Part shown: piece by piece, positions 1-8,050 of the stretch
Layout of the letters: every line of letters starts with the position of its first letter
How positions within the stretch are numbered: the stretch's first letter is position 1
Origin: Moraxella ovis
GTDB lineage: Bacteria > Pseudomonadota > Gammaproteobacteria > Pseudomonadales > Moraxellaceae
NCBI RefSeq assembly: GCF_900453105.1
Contig: NZ_UGPW01000001.1
Coordinates: 2,046,001 to 2,110,000, forward strand
Direction: 5' to 3'
DNA length: 64,000 nt
Program-made: the position numbers and the translations under genes
The notes under the pieces: generated by a model
The model's input: the letters and a program-made list of their open reading frames with translations, nothing else
What the model was told of the DNA's origin: nothing
Databases searched by the model: none

Positions 1-54
1 AGCTTATCAGATGACCCAAGCTATGATAAAATGACTTTCGTATTTTTAAGATAA
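1..54 (+). CDS. Possible 3' end of an upstream gene (partial, unidentified)
   Basis: One frame is open from the first base to a TAA at 52-54 and would encode 17 residues ending MTFVFLR. The permease gene begins five bases later, a spacing typical of co-transcribed genes. Seventeen codons is too short to exclude chance and shows no recognisable family, so this is only a suggestion that a gene enters from the left. Confidence 0.3.
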   Translation, partial: SLSDDPSYDKMTFVFLR

Positions 55-59
55 TCATC

Positions 60-797
60 ATGTCTGAATTACTGCTGTCTTTTATCAACTTTCTCACCTC
101 AACCATGACTGGTATCACAGGGCTTGGTGGTGGCATGATTTTGGCGGGGGTCATGCCGATGTTCCTACCAACCGTTGCCATCATTCCGGTGCATGGCGCA
201 ACTCAGTTTGCCAGCAATGCCAGTCGCGCGTGGTTTGGGCGCAGACACGTGGACATGACATACATCAAGCCCTATCTGATCGGTACGTTGATTGGCGCAG
301 TGGTATTTGGGATTCTAGTGCGCTTCATCAAGCTTCTTGACCTGATTCCGCTGTTGATTGGCTTTTATATTTTGCTTACCCAATGGTCGCATAAATTTAA
401 TGAGCTATTAAAGAGTTTTGAGAACTTTGGCATGATTGGGTTTTTGCAGACAGGTATCGGTCTTTTTGTTGGTGCGCCGGGTCCCATGCACATGCCACTA
501 CTCATCAAAAAATACAACAACAACCACGTCGTCGTCTCAACCGCCTCTGCCATGATATCCATCGTGCACTTGATTAAGCTCATCATGTATGTGTCGATGG
601 GCTTTGTGTTTGTGGATTATTGGCAGGTAATCGTGATGATGATCATCGGCGCCATCATCGGCTCATGGGTAGGTACCAAGCTGCGCCACCGCATGCCCAT
701 GCCATGGCTCAAGCGCATCCTGCCTTGGCTACTAACCATCATCGCGATTAAAATCATCGCTGACAATGCCATAAAGTTAAATTTTGCATGGGGCTGA
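60..797 (+). CDS. TauE/SafE (TSUP) family membrane permease
   Basis: Predicted inner-membrane transporter of the sulfite exporter TauE/SafE family, which moves small sulfur- or carbon-containing anions; the substrate cannot be read from sequence. The 245 residues form about seven to eight hydrophobic segments. The family's two half-repeats are visible: a glycine-rich GITGLGGGMI stretch near residue 18 and a matching GLFVGAPGPMHMPL stretch near residue 135. Length fits the family. The ATG at 60 has only a weak ribosome site. The next gene converges on it from the minus strand. A second TSUP gene, broken, lies near 40 kb, also beside a small membrane protein. Confidence 0.85.
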   Translation: MSELLLSFINFLTSTMTGITGLGGGMILAGVMPMFLPTVAIIPVHGATQFASNASRAWFGRRHVDMTYIKPYLIGTLIGAVVFGILVRFIKLLDLIPLLIGFYILLTQWSHKFNELLKSFENFGMIGFLQTGIGLFVGAPGPMHMPLLIKKYNNNHVVVSTASAMISIVHLIKLIMYVSMGFVFVDYWQVIVMMIIGAIIGSWVGTKLRHRMPMPWLKRILPWLLTIIAIKIIADNAIKLNFAWG

Positions 798-811
798 CGT
801 AAATAAGCCCC

Positions 812-851
812 AAACCCCACATCATTTCCTAAATTTTTTAGCTTTTATGAT
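812..851 (+). repeat. Left copy of imperfect direct repeat flanking the 857-1375 gene
   Basis: About 40 bp beginning aaaccccacatcatttcct. It matches the copy at 1419-1459 at roughly 36 of 41 aligned positions with one single-base gap. It ends six bases before the stop codon of the minus-strand membrane gene. Confidence 0.7.
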
Positions 852-856
852 AAAAA

Positions 857-1375
857 TTAGTAGGGAAATTTTGGTAAAAATAACTTACCACAAAGCATTG
901 ATGAGATTCCGCCAATCATGGTAAATAGTATCATGACAGGGTATTGTTTGATAGAATTGTCATAAAGTCTGCTTGATATATAATGAGCGGGCAATCCATT
1001 TGCCAAATCATTGATAATCAAAAATAAAATGGCAAGCATCAAAAATACCACGCAGCACAAAAATCCTTTTAAAAATAGACCAATATAATCCTTTTTTTGT
1101 TTAATGTAAATTTGACTTTTAGCAATCCAAACACCCATCATCAAAGCAGGAATAATGGCGACAACAAAAGCAATGATAAAAAATGCCACGATGAGGGCAA
1201 ACCCATAATTATTCATGCTTTGCTGATTTAATAAGACAATTATCAACAAACCCAAGAAAGACAGCAAAAATCCAATCATAGGGACAACAAAAGCGTAAGC
1301 CAAAATCACTTTTACTTTTGGATAAATAAACCCGGGTTGTTTACCAGAAGCTAGGATTTCTTGTTTGGTTGTCAT
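857..1375 (-). CDS. Hypothetical multi-pass membrane protein
   Basis: Unrecognised protein of 172 residues, counted from the ATG at 1375, which follows an AAGAG ribosome site; an upstream in-frame ATG at 1432 would add 19 unlikely residues and lie inside the flanking repeat. There are about four hydrophobic segments (near residues 24-50, 58-82, 104-124 and 147-165) and a lysine-rich loop (KSQIYIKQKK) in the middle. The C-terminus reads TMIGGISSMLCGKLFLPK, resembling the end of the 54-residue protein at 39832-39996. The gene is clearly AT-richer than its neighbours and lies between 40-bp direct repeats, which suggests acquisition or local duplication. No function can be assigned. Confidence 0.65.
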   Translation of the reverse strand: MTTKQEILASGKQPGFIYPKVKVILAYAFVVPMIGFLLSFLGLLIIVLLNQQSMNNYGFALIVAFFIIAFVVAIIPALMMGVWIAKSQIYIKQKKDYIGLFLKGFLCCVVFLMLAILFLIINDLANGLPAHYISSRLYDNSIKQYPVMILFTMIGGISSMLCGKLFLPKFPY

Positions 1376-1418
1376 TTTAATTACTCTTTTATTCTTGGAG
1401 CTGGCATATATAAACGCT

Positions 1419-1459
1419 AAATCCCACTTCATTTCCTTAAAGTTTTTAGCTTTTGTGAT
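1419..1459 (+). repeat. Right copy of imperfect direct repeat flanking the 857-1375 gene
   Basis: About 41 bp beginning aaatcccacttcatttcctt, in the same orientation as the copy at 812-851. It lies upstream of the minus-strand membrane gene and would cover part of its leader or promoter region. Confidence 0.7.
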
Positions 1460-1502
1460 GGCGCACCGTAGTTAAATCTAAACTCAGATTTTTTAATCCA
1501 AT

Positions 1503-1536
1503 AAAAAGACACCCAATCATCATTGGGTGTCTTTTT
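1503..1536. terminator. Bidirectional intrinsic terminator
   Basis: A 15-bp stem (AAAAAGACACCCAAT paired with ATTGGGTGTCTTTTT) with a CATC loop and T-runs on both strands. It lies directly after the exonuclease gene that ends at 1538. Confidence 0.9.
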
Positions 1537-1537
1537 A

Positions 1538-2311
1538 TTATTGCCAAGCATCTAAGAATCGCTCGTGGCGCAGTGTGTCATCAGGATTTTTGATTTTTGA
1601 GACGAACTCATGCGTCTGCTCAATCATCATCTCGCAGCCATCAAGGTCTGCCTTACCAGTCAAAATCAACCATCTAAGGTAAATAAGCCAAGTATTAAGC
1701 ACGTCCGATTCACAATACGTGGTCAGCTTCTGCCAGTCGCCACTTTGCACCATCGGCACAACTTGAGAACCATCAATCTCACCTTTGCCTGCAAAGCCGC
1801 ACAGAGCAGCGATGGTATCGAGCTTTTGCTTGCTGTAGCCATTATACAGCGACATTTTATCCATCAAATCAACATGCATCTCACCATAGCGATACAGATA
1901 ATCTGGCTTGTTCGCTGAATTAAACAAAGCAGGTGCGCTGATCTTATGATGCAGTGCGCGGTATAGCAGTACAGGGACGTCAAACCCTGAGCCATTCCAA
2001 CTGACCAGCACGGGCTTTTTGGCAAACGCGCGAAAGAACTTTCTTAGAATATCTGCTTCAGTCAATCGATCCAGCGCAAGTGAGTGCAGTGAGAACTCCC
2101 CATTTTCCACCCACAAGAATGACAAACAAGCAATCTTATGCAAAGGCAAACGCATAAAGTCATTGCCCGCCTCGGCTTGACGCAAGGCGATGAGTGCGGT
2201 CAAAGCATCATCGTCTGACAAGTATTTTAGCTCAGGATACAGACGTCTTCCCGTCTCAACATCAGGAATCGTCTCAATATCAAAAACCAGAATTGGGCTT
2301 GCGGTATTCAT
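1538..2311 (-). CDS. PolB-like DEDD-family 3'-5' exonuclease
   Basis: Predicted nuclease of the family related to the proofreading domain of DNA polymerase B. The acidic motifs are visible: FDIETIPD near residue 11 (ExoI, Asp and Glu), SWNGSGFDVP near residue 106 (ExoII), and YCESDVLNTW near residue 200 (ExoIII). The protein is 257 residues, with no polymerase domain. The ATG at 2311 is chosen because AGGAG lies just upstream (AGGAGAGTGC); an in-frame ATG nine codons earlier would overlap cysM. It is probably co-transcribed with cysM, 19 bases upstream. The biological substrate is unknown; a role in DNA repair is inferred from the fold only. Confidence 0.82.
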   Translation of the reverse strand: MNTASPILVFDIETIPDVETGRRLYPELKYLSDDDALTALIALRQAEAGNDFMRLPLHKIACLSFLWVENGEFSLHSLALDRLTEADILRKFFRAFAKKPVLVSWNGSGFDVPVLLYRALHHKISAPALFNSANKPDYLYRYGEMHVDLMDKMSLYNGYSKQKLDTIAALCGFAGKGEIDGSQVVPMVQSGDWQKLTTYCESDVLNTWLIYLRWLILTGKADLDGCEMMIEQTHEFVSKIKNPDDTLRHERFLDAWQ

Positions 2312-2330
2312 GCACTCTCCTATGTTTGGC

Positions 2331-3236
2331 TCAATCAATCACACCGAACAGACCCGTTGATAAATAACGATCACCACGGTCACAGACGATGAATGCGATG
2401 ATGGCATCAGGGTTGTTCTTGGCGATCTGATGCGCCGCCCAAGCCGCGCCGCCACTTGATACACCGCAGAACACACCTTCTTCTTTGGCAAGTTTACGCA
2501 TATAGATCTCAGCGTCTTTTTGATTGACATCCATCAGAGTATCGACCAATGATGCATCAAAAATCCCCGGCAAATACTCTGTCGGCCATCTTCTGATGCC
2601 CGCAATGCTTGAATGCTCATCAGGCTGTAATCCGATGACTTGGATGTCGGGGTTTTGTTCTTTTAGGTATTTTGATACGCCCATGATGGTGCCTGTCGTA
2701 CCCATCGAACTGACAAAATGCGTTATCTTGCCGTCAGTCTGCGCCCAAATCTCAGGACCTGTGGTCAGATAATGAGCCTCTTTGTTATCGTCGTTATTGA
2801 ACTGATCTAGCACGATACCAAGCCCATCAGCCTGCATCTGTAGCGCCAAATCACGCGCCTCCTCCATGCCCTGCTCCACTTCGATCAATGTCGCCCCATA
2901 GGCGGTCATTGCATCTTTACGCTCTTGGGTGGAATTTTTTGGCATGATAAGCGTCATCTTATAGCCTTTCATGGCTGCGACCATGGCAAGCGCAATGCCG
3001 GTGTTGCCGCTTGTCGCCTCGATCAGTGTATCGCCAGGCTTGATGTCGCCACGTTTTTCGGCTTGGTCAATCATGCTAAAAGCAGGACGATCTTTGACCG
3101 AGCCTGCTGGGTTATTACCTTCAAGCTTGGCAAGTAGCGTTGCGCTTGTGTCGTTGGCAAGCCGAGACAGCTTCACCAATGGCGTCTGTCCAACACAGTC
3201 AGCAAGAATGGTGGTTTGATTAATAAAATTCGTCAT
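2331..3236 (-). CDS. cysM: Cysteine synthase B (O-acetylserine sulfhydrylase)
   Basis: PLP-dependent enzyme that joins O-acetylserine with sulfide or thiosulfate in cysteine synthesis, in the cytoplasm. The Schiff-base lysine is in NPAGSVKDRP (Lys48), the substrate loop is EATSGNTGIA near residue 78, and the phosphate-binding GTTGT loop is near residue 177. At 301 residues with a CysM-like C-terminus (ending near FIVCDRGDRYLSTGLF), it fits CysM better than CysK. The ATG at 3236 has AGGA seven bases upstream; a GTG two codons earlier would be too close to that site. No CysB site was identified. Confidence 0.92.
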   Translation of the reverse strand: MTNFINQTTILADCVGQTPLVKLSRLANDTSATLLAKLEGNNPAGSVKDRPAFSMIDQAEKRGDIKPGDTLIEATSGNTGIALAMVAAMKGYKMTLIMPKNSTQERKDAMTAYGATLIEVEQGMEEARDLALQMQADGLGIVLDQFNNDDNKEAHYLTTGPEIWAQTDGKITHFVSSMGTTGTIMGVSKYLKEQNPDIQVIGLQPDEHSSIAGIRRWPTEYLPGIFDASLVDTLMDVNQKDAEIYMRKLAKEEGVFCGVSSGGAAWAAHQIAKNNPDAIIAFIVCDRGDRYLSTGLFGVID

Positions 3237-3276
3237 TAGCACATCCTAATATTATAATTTTGGCTAACAGTTTCTA

Positions 3277-3302
3277 AAAACCGCCCTATGAAGGACGGTT
3301 TT
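3277..3302 (-). terminator. Intrinsic terminator after pnp
   Basis: On the minus strand the stem is AAAACCGTCCT paired with AGGGCGGTTTT, with one T-G wobble and a TCAT loop, followed by T residues. It lies 18 bases past the pnp stop codon. Confidence 0.8.
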
Positions 3303-3320
3303 GTAAGTTCAATTCGCTTA

Positions 3321-5411
3321 TTATTGCTCAATGCCTTTCATGGTGAGTTTGATGCGACCACGATTGTCGATGTCTTGCACTTGAACTTTAACAGTTTGAC
3401 CTTCTTTTAGGTAGTCGCTGACATTCTCTACGCGCTCATCAGAGATTTGGCTGATATGCACTAGACCATCAGTACCTGGCAGGATGGTCACGAACGCACC
3501 GAATTCAACGATACGAGCAACCGTACCTGTGTAGATCGTGCCTAGTTCAACCTCAGCGGTGATCGCCTCAATCTTAGCGATGGCGGCACGGGTAGATGCC
3601 TTAGATTCACCAAAGATGCGAATTACACCGTTATCATCAATATCTACAGTCGCGCCAGTCTCTTCAGTTAAGGCACGGATGGTTGCACCACCTTTGCCGA
3701 TCACATCACGGATCTTCTCTGGGTTAATCTCGATGGTCGCGTAGTTCGGTGCGTATGCATTGATCTCTGTGCGAGAAGTTGCGATCACTTCGTTCATGGC
3801 ATTTAGAATGTGGATACGACCAGCGTGGGCTTGGCGTAGAGCTTGCTCCATGATGTCGGCGGTGATGCCTTCGATTTTGATGTCCATCTGTAAAGCGGTA
3901 ATGCCGTTGACCGAACCTGCTACTTTAAAGTCCATGTCGCCCAGATGGTCCTCATCGCCCAAGATGTCTGACAATACCGCAAAACGGTCGCCCTCTTTGA
4001 CCAGACCCATGGCGATGCCTGCCACAGGTGCTTTGAGCGGTACGCCTGCATCCATCAACGACAAAGATGCTCCACAGACCGATGCCATCGATGATGAGCC
4101 GTTCGATTCGGTGATATCAGATACCACGCGGATGGTGTATGGGAAGCGTTCAGCTGCTGGCAACATGGCTTGAACACCACGACGTGCTAGGCGACCATGA
4201 CCGATTTCACGGCGTTTTGGACCGCCTTCACGACCGGTCTCGCCCACTGAATAGTGTGGGAAGTTGTAGTGTAGCATGAAGTGATCTTGCTTAGTGCCTG
4301 ACAGGCTGTCCACCAAGTTCACGTCACGGCTGGTGCCTAGCGTGGTGGTTACCAGCGCCTGAGTCTCACCACGAGTAAATAGCGCAGAACCATGCGTATA
4401 AGGCAACACACCCACTTGAATGTCAAGCGCACGTACAGTCTCTAGATCACGTCCATCGATACGTGGCTTGCCTGATAGGATGTTGTCACGTACGGTGCGA
4501 TATTTTAGAGTCTCGAACAGCTCTTTGATCTGAGCAACTTTATCCGCATAATCTTCTGCTGTCTCATCGCCTGCTAGAGCCAATGCTTCATCTTTTAGTT
4601 CGTCTAGACGTGCATAGCGATCTTGCTTAACAGTAATGGTGTACGCCTCGCTCACCTTGGCGGTGAATTGATCTTTTAGCTGTGCGTTTAGCTCTTCGTT
4701 GATCGCAGGCGCGACAAATTCAGCCTTAGCATTACCAACCGCAGCCGCAAACGCGTTGATATTTTCAATCACAACTTGCTGCTGACCGTGACCGTATAGT
4801 ACCGCGCCCAGCATTTGATCTTCTGACAGCTCGTCCGCTTCAGATTCAACCATTAGCACAGCAGCCTTCGTACCAGCAACCACTAGGTCAAGTTGGCTTT
4901 CTTTCATTTGAGCATGATTTGGGTTTAGTACGTATTCGCCATTGATGAAGCCGACACGAGCTGCACCGATTGGGCCGTTGAATGGTGCAGGAGAGATGGC
5001 AAGTGCTGCAGAAGTACCAATCATCGCTGCGATGTCTGCATCTTGGGTCTTACCTGATGAGATGACGGTCGCAGTGACTTGAATTTCGTTCACATAGCCT
5101 TCTGGGAATAGCGGACGGATCGGACGGTCAATCAGACGACTGGTTAGCGTCTCAAACTCTGACGCACGACCTTCACGCTTGCCATAGCCACCAGGGATTT
5201 TACCTGATGCGTACATTTTTTCTTGGTAGTTGACAGTCAATGGGAAGAAGTTCTGACCTGCAACTGCTTCTGGACGAACAACAACCGCCACCAATACCGA
5301 CACGTCACCCATGTGAACGAGTACACTATTGGCCTGACGAGCAACACGGCCCGTCTCTAGAACAACTTGTTGATTGCCATACTGGAATTCTTGGCGAATG
5401 ATATTAAACAT
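3321..5411 (-). CDS. pnp: Polyribonucleotide nucleotidyltransferase (PNPase)
   Basis: 3'-5' phosphorolytic exoribonuclease of mRNA decay and a core subunit of the RNA degradosome. The 696 residues show two RNase PH domains, the second with [13 protein letters not shown] and the phosphate-site [18 protein letters not shown]. An all-helical linker lies between them, followed by a KH domain ([20 protein letters not shown]) and an S1 domain ([18 protein letters not shown]) at the C-terminus. The ATG at 5411 follows AAGGAAA. It is the last gene of the rimP-to-pnp block and directly follows rpsO. Its leader holds a large hairpin like the RNase III/PNPase autoregulatory site known in Escherichia coli. 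Confidence 0.97.
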   Translation of the reverse strand: MFNIIRQEFQYGNQQVVLETGRVARQANSVLVHMGDVSVLVAVVVRPEAVAGQNFFPLTVNYQEKMYASGKIPGGYGKREGRASEFETLTSRLIDRPIRPLFPEGYVNEIQVTATVISSGKTQDADIAAMIGTSAALAISPAPFNGPIGAARVGFINGEYVLNPNHAQMKESQLDLVVAGTKAAVLMVESEADELSEDQMLGAVLYGHGQQQVVIENINAFAAAVGNAKAEFVAPAINEELNAQLKDQFTAKVSEAYTITVKQDRYARLDELKDEALALAGDETAEDYADKVAQIKELFETLKYRTVRDNILSGKPRIDGRDLETVRALDIQVGVLPYTHGSALFTRGETQALVTTTLGTSRDVNLVDSLSGTKQDHFMLHYNFPHYSVGETGREGGPKRREIGHGRLARRGVQAMLPAAERFPYTIRVVSDITESNGSSSMASVCGASLSLMDAGVPLKAPVAGIAMGLVKEGDRFAVLSDILGDEDHLGDMDFKVAGSVNGITALQMDIKIEGITADIMEQALRQAHAGRIHILNAMNEVIATSRTEINAYAPNYATIEINPEKIRDVIGKGGATIRALTEETGATVDIDDNGVIRIFGESKASTRAAIAKIEAITAEVELGTIYTGTVARIVEFGAFVTILPGTDGLVHISQISDERVENVSDYLKEGQTVKVQVQDIDNRGRIKLTMKGIEQ

Positions 5412-5432
5412 AGTATTTCCTTTAATAAACTT

Positions 5433-5517
5433 GGACACGGTTTAAAGCCCTAAGAGATGTTTTAACTGTAATTATTTGATTTATAAAACATTTCTTAGAG
5501 TTCTAAGACCACTGTCC
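5433..5517 (-). promoter_or_regulatory. Large hairpin in the pnp leader (candidate RNase III site)
   Basis: The RNA made from the minus strand can fold with GGACA at one end pairing TGTCC at the other. Inside, CTAAGAAATGTTTTA pairs TAAAACATCTCTTAG with a single A-C mismatch and a 19-nt loop. It ends about 20 bases before the pnp start. In E. coli the pnp leader forms a long stem cut by RNase III so that PNPase can repress itself; similarity of position and shape suggests the same here. Function is inferred. Confidence 0.6.
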
Positions 5518-5536
5518 ACAATAAACATAAAATGAC

Positions 5537-5566
5537 AAAAACGGCACGCAAACGCACACCGTTTTT
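5537..5566 (-). terminator. Intrinsic terminator or attenuator after rpsO
   Basis: On the minus strand AAAAACGG pairs with CCGTTTTT around a 14-nt loop that can pair further. It lies about 30 bases past the rpsO stop and probably sets the rpsO to pnp expression ratio. Confidence 0.65.
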
Positions 5567-5595
5567 GGTAAAAATTAGCCGAGCTAATTTTAAAA

Positions 5596-5862
5596 TTAAC
5601 GGCGTAGACCCAAAGATGCGATCAAATCAGTGTAACGATTTAGATCTTTACCTTTTAGGTAGTCTAGAAGTTTACGACGTTGGTTAACCATACGGATAAG
5701 ACCGCGGCGGCTGTGATGGTCAGCTTTGTGGGCTTTGAAGTGGTCTTGTAGGTCGTTGATACGAGCAGTTAGAAGTGCAACTTGTACTTCTGGGCTACCA
5801 GTGTCATTCTCAGCGCGCTTGTATTTTGCGATGATGTCGATACGATCTTGATTAGTTAGCAT
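5596..5862 (-). CDS. rpsO: 30S ribosomal protein S15
   Basis: Small-subunit protein that binds 16S rRNA early in assembly and contacts 23S rRNA in a bridge. The 88 residues include the family core [16 protein letters not shown] (near residues 20-35) and the rRNA-binding [11 protein letters not shown] and QRRKLLDYL segments. Start: ATG at 5862 with AGGAA ten bases upstream; the frame is open further upstream but those residues are not S15-like. It sits between truB and pnp as in many proteobacteria. E. coli S15 represses its own mRNA; no equivalent pseudoknot was established here. Confidence 0.97.
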   Translation of the reverse strand: MLTNQDRIDIIAKYKRAENDTGSPEVQVALLTARINDLQDHFKAHKADHHSRRGLIRMVNQRRKLLDYLKGKDLNRYTDLIASLGLRR

Positions 5863-6019
5863 AACTAAATTCCTATATGAGCAATGCGAAATAATTCGGG
5901 CAAGCATTGCATTGCTAAAGCCTGCCTAAGCCTATTGGCATGAATTTTCATTATATCATGGAAATTCAAAAATGTCATTTGAAAATCAAAACAAAACCAC
6001 ACACAACTCAGCAATATTT

Positions 6020-6943
6020 CTAAGCTGAAATGACTCTCACAGGCTGCAGCCGTCCATTTCTCTCCACCTGTCCAAGCCCGATAAACTTATCATCACAATA
6101 CAGACGCACTTGTAGAACATCAGCATCAAACACCAAATCACCAATACGGTCTTTGATATTAAGCCGCTGCCCCATTTTGATGCGTGCTGTTTCGTCCGTT
6201 GTCAGTTTAACAATAGGCAAATGATCAAGCAGTACATCTATCGGTAGCAGTTTGCCAAAGCGCTCATCAAAAGATAAATCTGAAAGCTCATCGACGCTTA
6301 TCGCATCCGACACGTCAAATCCGCCTGTGCTGGTGCGGTGCAAAGCGGTCAAATGCCCCACCGTGCCAAGCCGTTCAGCTATCGTCTCGCCAAGCACGCG
6401 CACATAAGTGCCTTTAGAACAGATGACATCAAGGGCGATTTCATCATTGCTTAATTTATTTAAAGCCAAATGATGAATGATAATGAGGCGTGGCTGTCGC
6501 TCTATCTCGATACCATCTCGGGCATATTCGTAGAGCTTTTTGCCGTCTTTTTTTAGGGCGGAGTACATGGGCGGGGTTTGTTGTTGTTCGCCCAATAAAT
6601 CGCAAGCCAATTCATCAAGCCCCTGCTCGTCAAAGGGCACAATATCCTGCTGGGCGATGACTTGCCCTTCTTTGTCGCCTGTGTCGGTCTGCTCGCCAAG
6701 TTTGATAATCGCGGTATAGCCCTTATCAGCATCTAGCCCAAAGCTGCTAAACTTGGTCGCATCCCCTAAGCAAATCGGCAAAAGCCCTGTCGCCATGGGG
6801 TCAAGCGTGCCTGTATGACCTGCTTTTTTGCTGTCAAAATCTGCTGACATAAACAAGCGTTTGGCTTGGGCAAGAGCTGAATGGGAGCTGATGCCGATGG
6901 TCTTATTCAGTAATAATACACCCGAGACGATCTGTTTTGACAT
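6020..6943 (-). CDS. truB: tRNA pseudouridine(55) synthase
   Basis: Isomerises U55 in the T-psi-C loop of tRNAs and also acts as a tRNA chaperone. The catalytic aspartate is in GHTGTLDPMATG (Asp48, the same number as in E. coli). The tRNA-binding residues around SALKKDGKKLYEYAR (near 128-142) and the KGTYVRVLGE motif (near 182) are intact. The 307-residue protein keeps the C-terminal PUA-like region. The start codon overlaps the rbfA stop (TAATG), which implies translational coupling. Confidence 0.95.
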   Translation of the reverse strand: MSKQIVSGVLLLNKTIGISSHSALAQAKRLFMSADFDSKKAGHTGTLDPMATGLLPICLGDATKFSSFGLDADKGYTAIIKLGEQTDTGDKEGQVIAQQDIVPFDEQGLDELACDLLGEQQQTPPMYSALKKDGKKLYEYARDGIEIERQPRLIIIHHLALNKLSNDEIALDVICSKGTYVRVLGETIAERLGTVGHLTALHRTSTGGFDVSDAISVDELSDLSFDERFGKLLPIDVLLDHLPIVKLTTDETARIKMGQRLNIKDRIGDLVFDADVLQVRLYCDDKFIGLGQVERNGRLQPVRVISA

Positions 6944-7344
6944 TAAGAATTATCCGTATCGCCAGCCTCAGATTCGCCAGTTTTTTGCATGGCTTGACTG
7001 ACCAGATTCATCATGTGATTGCCGTGAGCGGTAACTTCATCATAATGAAAACGTAGGCGTGGCGTGGTACGAGTCTTCATGGTGTGTGACAGCTCGGTAC
7101 GCAAAAAGCCTGCTGCATTTTTAAGCACATTGATGCTTTCTTGATGTGCTTCTTTATTCATGCCACCATCTTGAGATGGCTCCAAAATGGTGACATAAAC
7201 ATCCGCATAACCCAAATCAGGGCTGACTTTGACGCCAGAGATGGTGACAAAACCAGTCAAACGCGGGTCATTAATCTCATCGCGAATCAGCACAGAAAGC
7301 GTACGCTGGATTTGGTCGGAGAGTCGTTGTAATCGTTGGTTCAT
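6943..7344 (-). CDS. rbfA: Ribosome-binding factor A
   Basis: KH-fold assembly factor for the 30S subunit, needed for 16S rRNA 5'-end maturation and growth in the cold. The motifs REINDPRLTGFVTISGV (near residues 22-37) and LGYADVYVTIL are typical, followed by the helix RTELSHTMKTRTTPRLRFHYDE. Two adjacent ATGs are possible; the one at 7344 is preferred because the AGAGG site sits five bases before it and only two before the one at 7347. It overlaps truB. In the usual gene order infB would lie immediately upstream; here two unrelated genes intervene. Confidence 0.94.
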   Translation of the reverse strand: MNQRLQRLSDQIQRTLSVLIRDEINDPRLTGFVTISGVKVSPDLGYADVYVTILEPSQDGGMNKEAHQESINVLKNAAGFLRTELSHTMKTRTTPRLRFHYDEVTAHGNHMMNLVSQAMQKTGESEAGDTDNS

Positions 7345-7844
7345 CATTGCCTCTTTTAATCGGTTAAAATCAGTTGGAAATTGTTGAAATGATTAAATCA
7401 TTATAAATGTTTAAAGCTTAATCAAACAACAGTTTTTAATTAAATAACCGTGGCGCATTTTTATTGAATTTGCCATTAAATGTTAATTTAATCTTAAATC
7501 ACGCCAGTTGCGACATAGTATAGCTCATTTATGCCAACAACGCACGCCAAAGACTAAGCCTCCCGCACATTTAAAATCCATCAATCGCTAAATTGGCTTT
7601 TAAATTTGTCATGAAATTAGCAAATTTAAGCTAAAATCCAGCTAAAAATCCCCAAACTGCTTCGCTGACCGATAAAAATCCGTTAAAAAAGCACCCACAA
7701 ATAACAGCCCGATTACACAACCACCCAAACCCATACAGAATTTACGCAAGTTTACATTGATTTACCTTGGGTCGTAAAATGCCAAAAAAACTGCCCTATT
7801 TTTTGACAAAAAACGCCTATTATTAAATTTTGAATCGCCTATAC

Positions 7845-7866
7845 TAGGACACATGAAGTTGTCCTA
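7845..7866. promoter_or_regulatory. 7-bp inverted repeat upstream of the PRC-barrel gene
   Basis: TAGGACA and TGTCCTA separated by eight bases, directly overlapping a TATACT sequence at 7840-7845 that could be a -10 box. The position suits an operator or an RNA 5' hairpin. No matching -35 at normal spacing is clear. Confidence 0.4.
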
Positions 7867-7903
7867 CAGTGACCGGATGGAGAATATGATTTCTTAACTT
7901 TGT

Positions 7904-7939
7904 TGATTACTTGGAGTCATATGATTACTTGGAGTCATA
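7904..7939 (+). repeat. Two perfect tandem copies of an 18-bp unit
   Basis: The unit tgattacttggagtcata occurs twice back to back. Each copy holds TTGGAG, and the junction makes an ATG four bases after GGAG, opening a 12-codon frame. It lies in the leader of the PRC-barrel gene. Confidence 0.85.
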
Positions 7940-8050
7940 TAAAAAAGGCATCAAATTAACGATTAAGACCGATGCCCAAAACGCAAATCATTGATGAATT
8001 GCAACAGCAATTTACGACATTAAATTTTGAATTTGAATAAGGAACACATT

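Larger units (their letters stand above)
7348..8050. other. 0.7-kb AT-rich non-coding region between rbfA and the PRC-barrel gene
   Basis: No convincing gene was found in about 700 bases between the divergent rbfA and PRC-barrel genes. It must carry both promoters. Visible structure is confined to its right third: a palindrome at 7845-7866 and an 18-bp tandem repeat at 7904-7939. Very short open frames exist (a 14-codon one from 7853 inside the palindrome, a 12-codon one from 7921 with GGAG in front, and a 22-codon one at 7972-8040), none with a recognisable product. The rest, 7348-7840, shows nothing I can name. Confidence 0.6.

Noticed and set aside
788..811. GGGGCT...AGCCCC hairpin at the end of the first TSUP gene as a terminator
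   Set aside because: The stem is followed by A and C rather than T on the plus strand, so it lacks the intrinsic-terminator tail.
3538..4173. Long open frames antisense to pnp and similar ones opposite infB, nusA, recG and the RND gene
   Set aside because: They mirror the codon pattern of strongly supported genes on the other strand, lack ribosome sites and show no protein family.
7853..7900. Short frame beginning MKLSYSDRMEN that recalls the start of IS3-type OrfA proteins
   Set aside because: Only 14 codons, no inverted terminal repeats and no other transposase sequence nearby; too little to call an insertion-sequence remnant.
7972..8040. 22-codon plus-strand frame ending just before the PRC-barrel gene
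   Set aside because: Good length for a leader peptide, but no ribosome site and no recognisable motif; kept only as a remark in the non-coding region entry.
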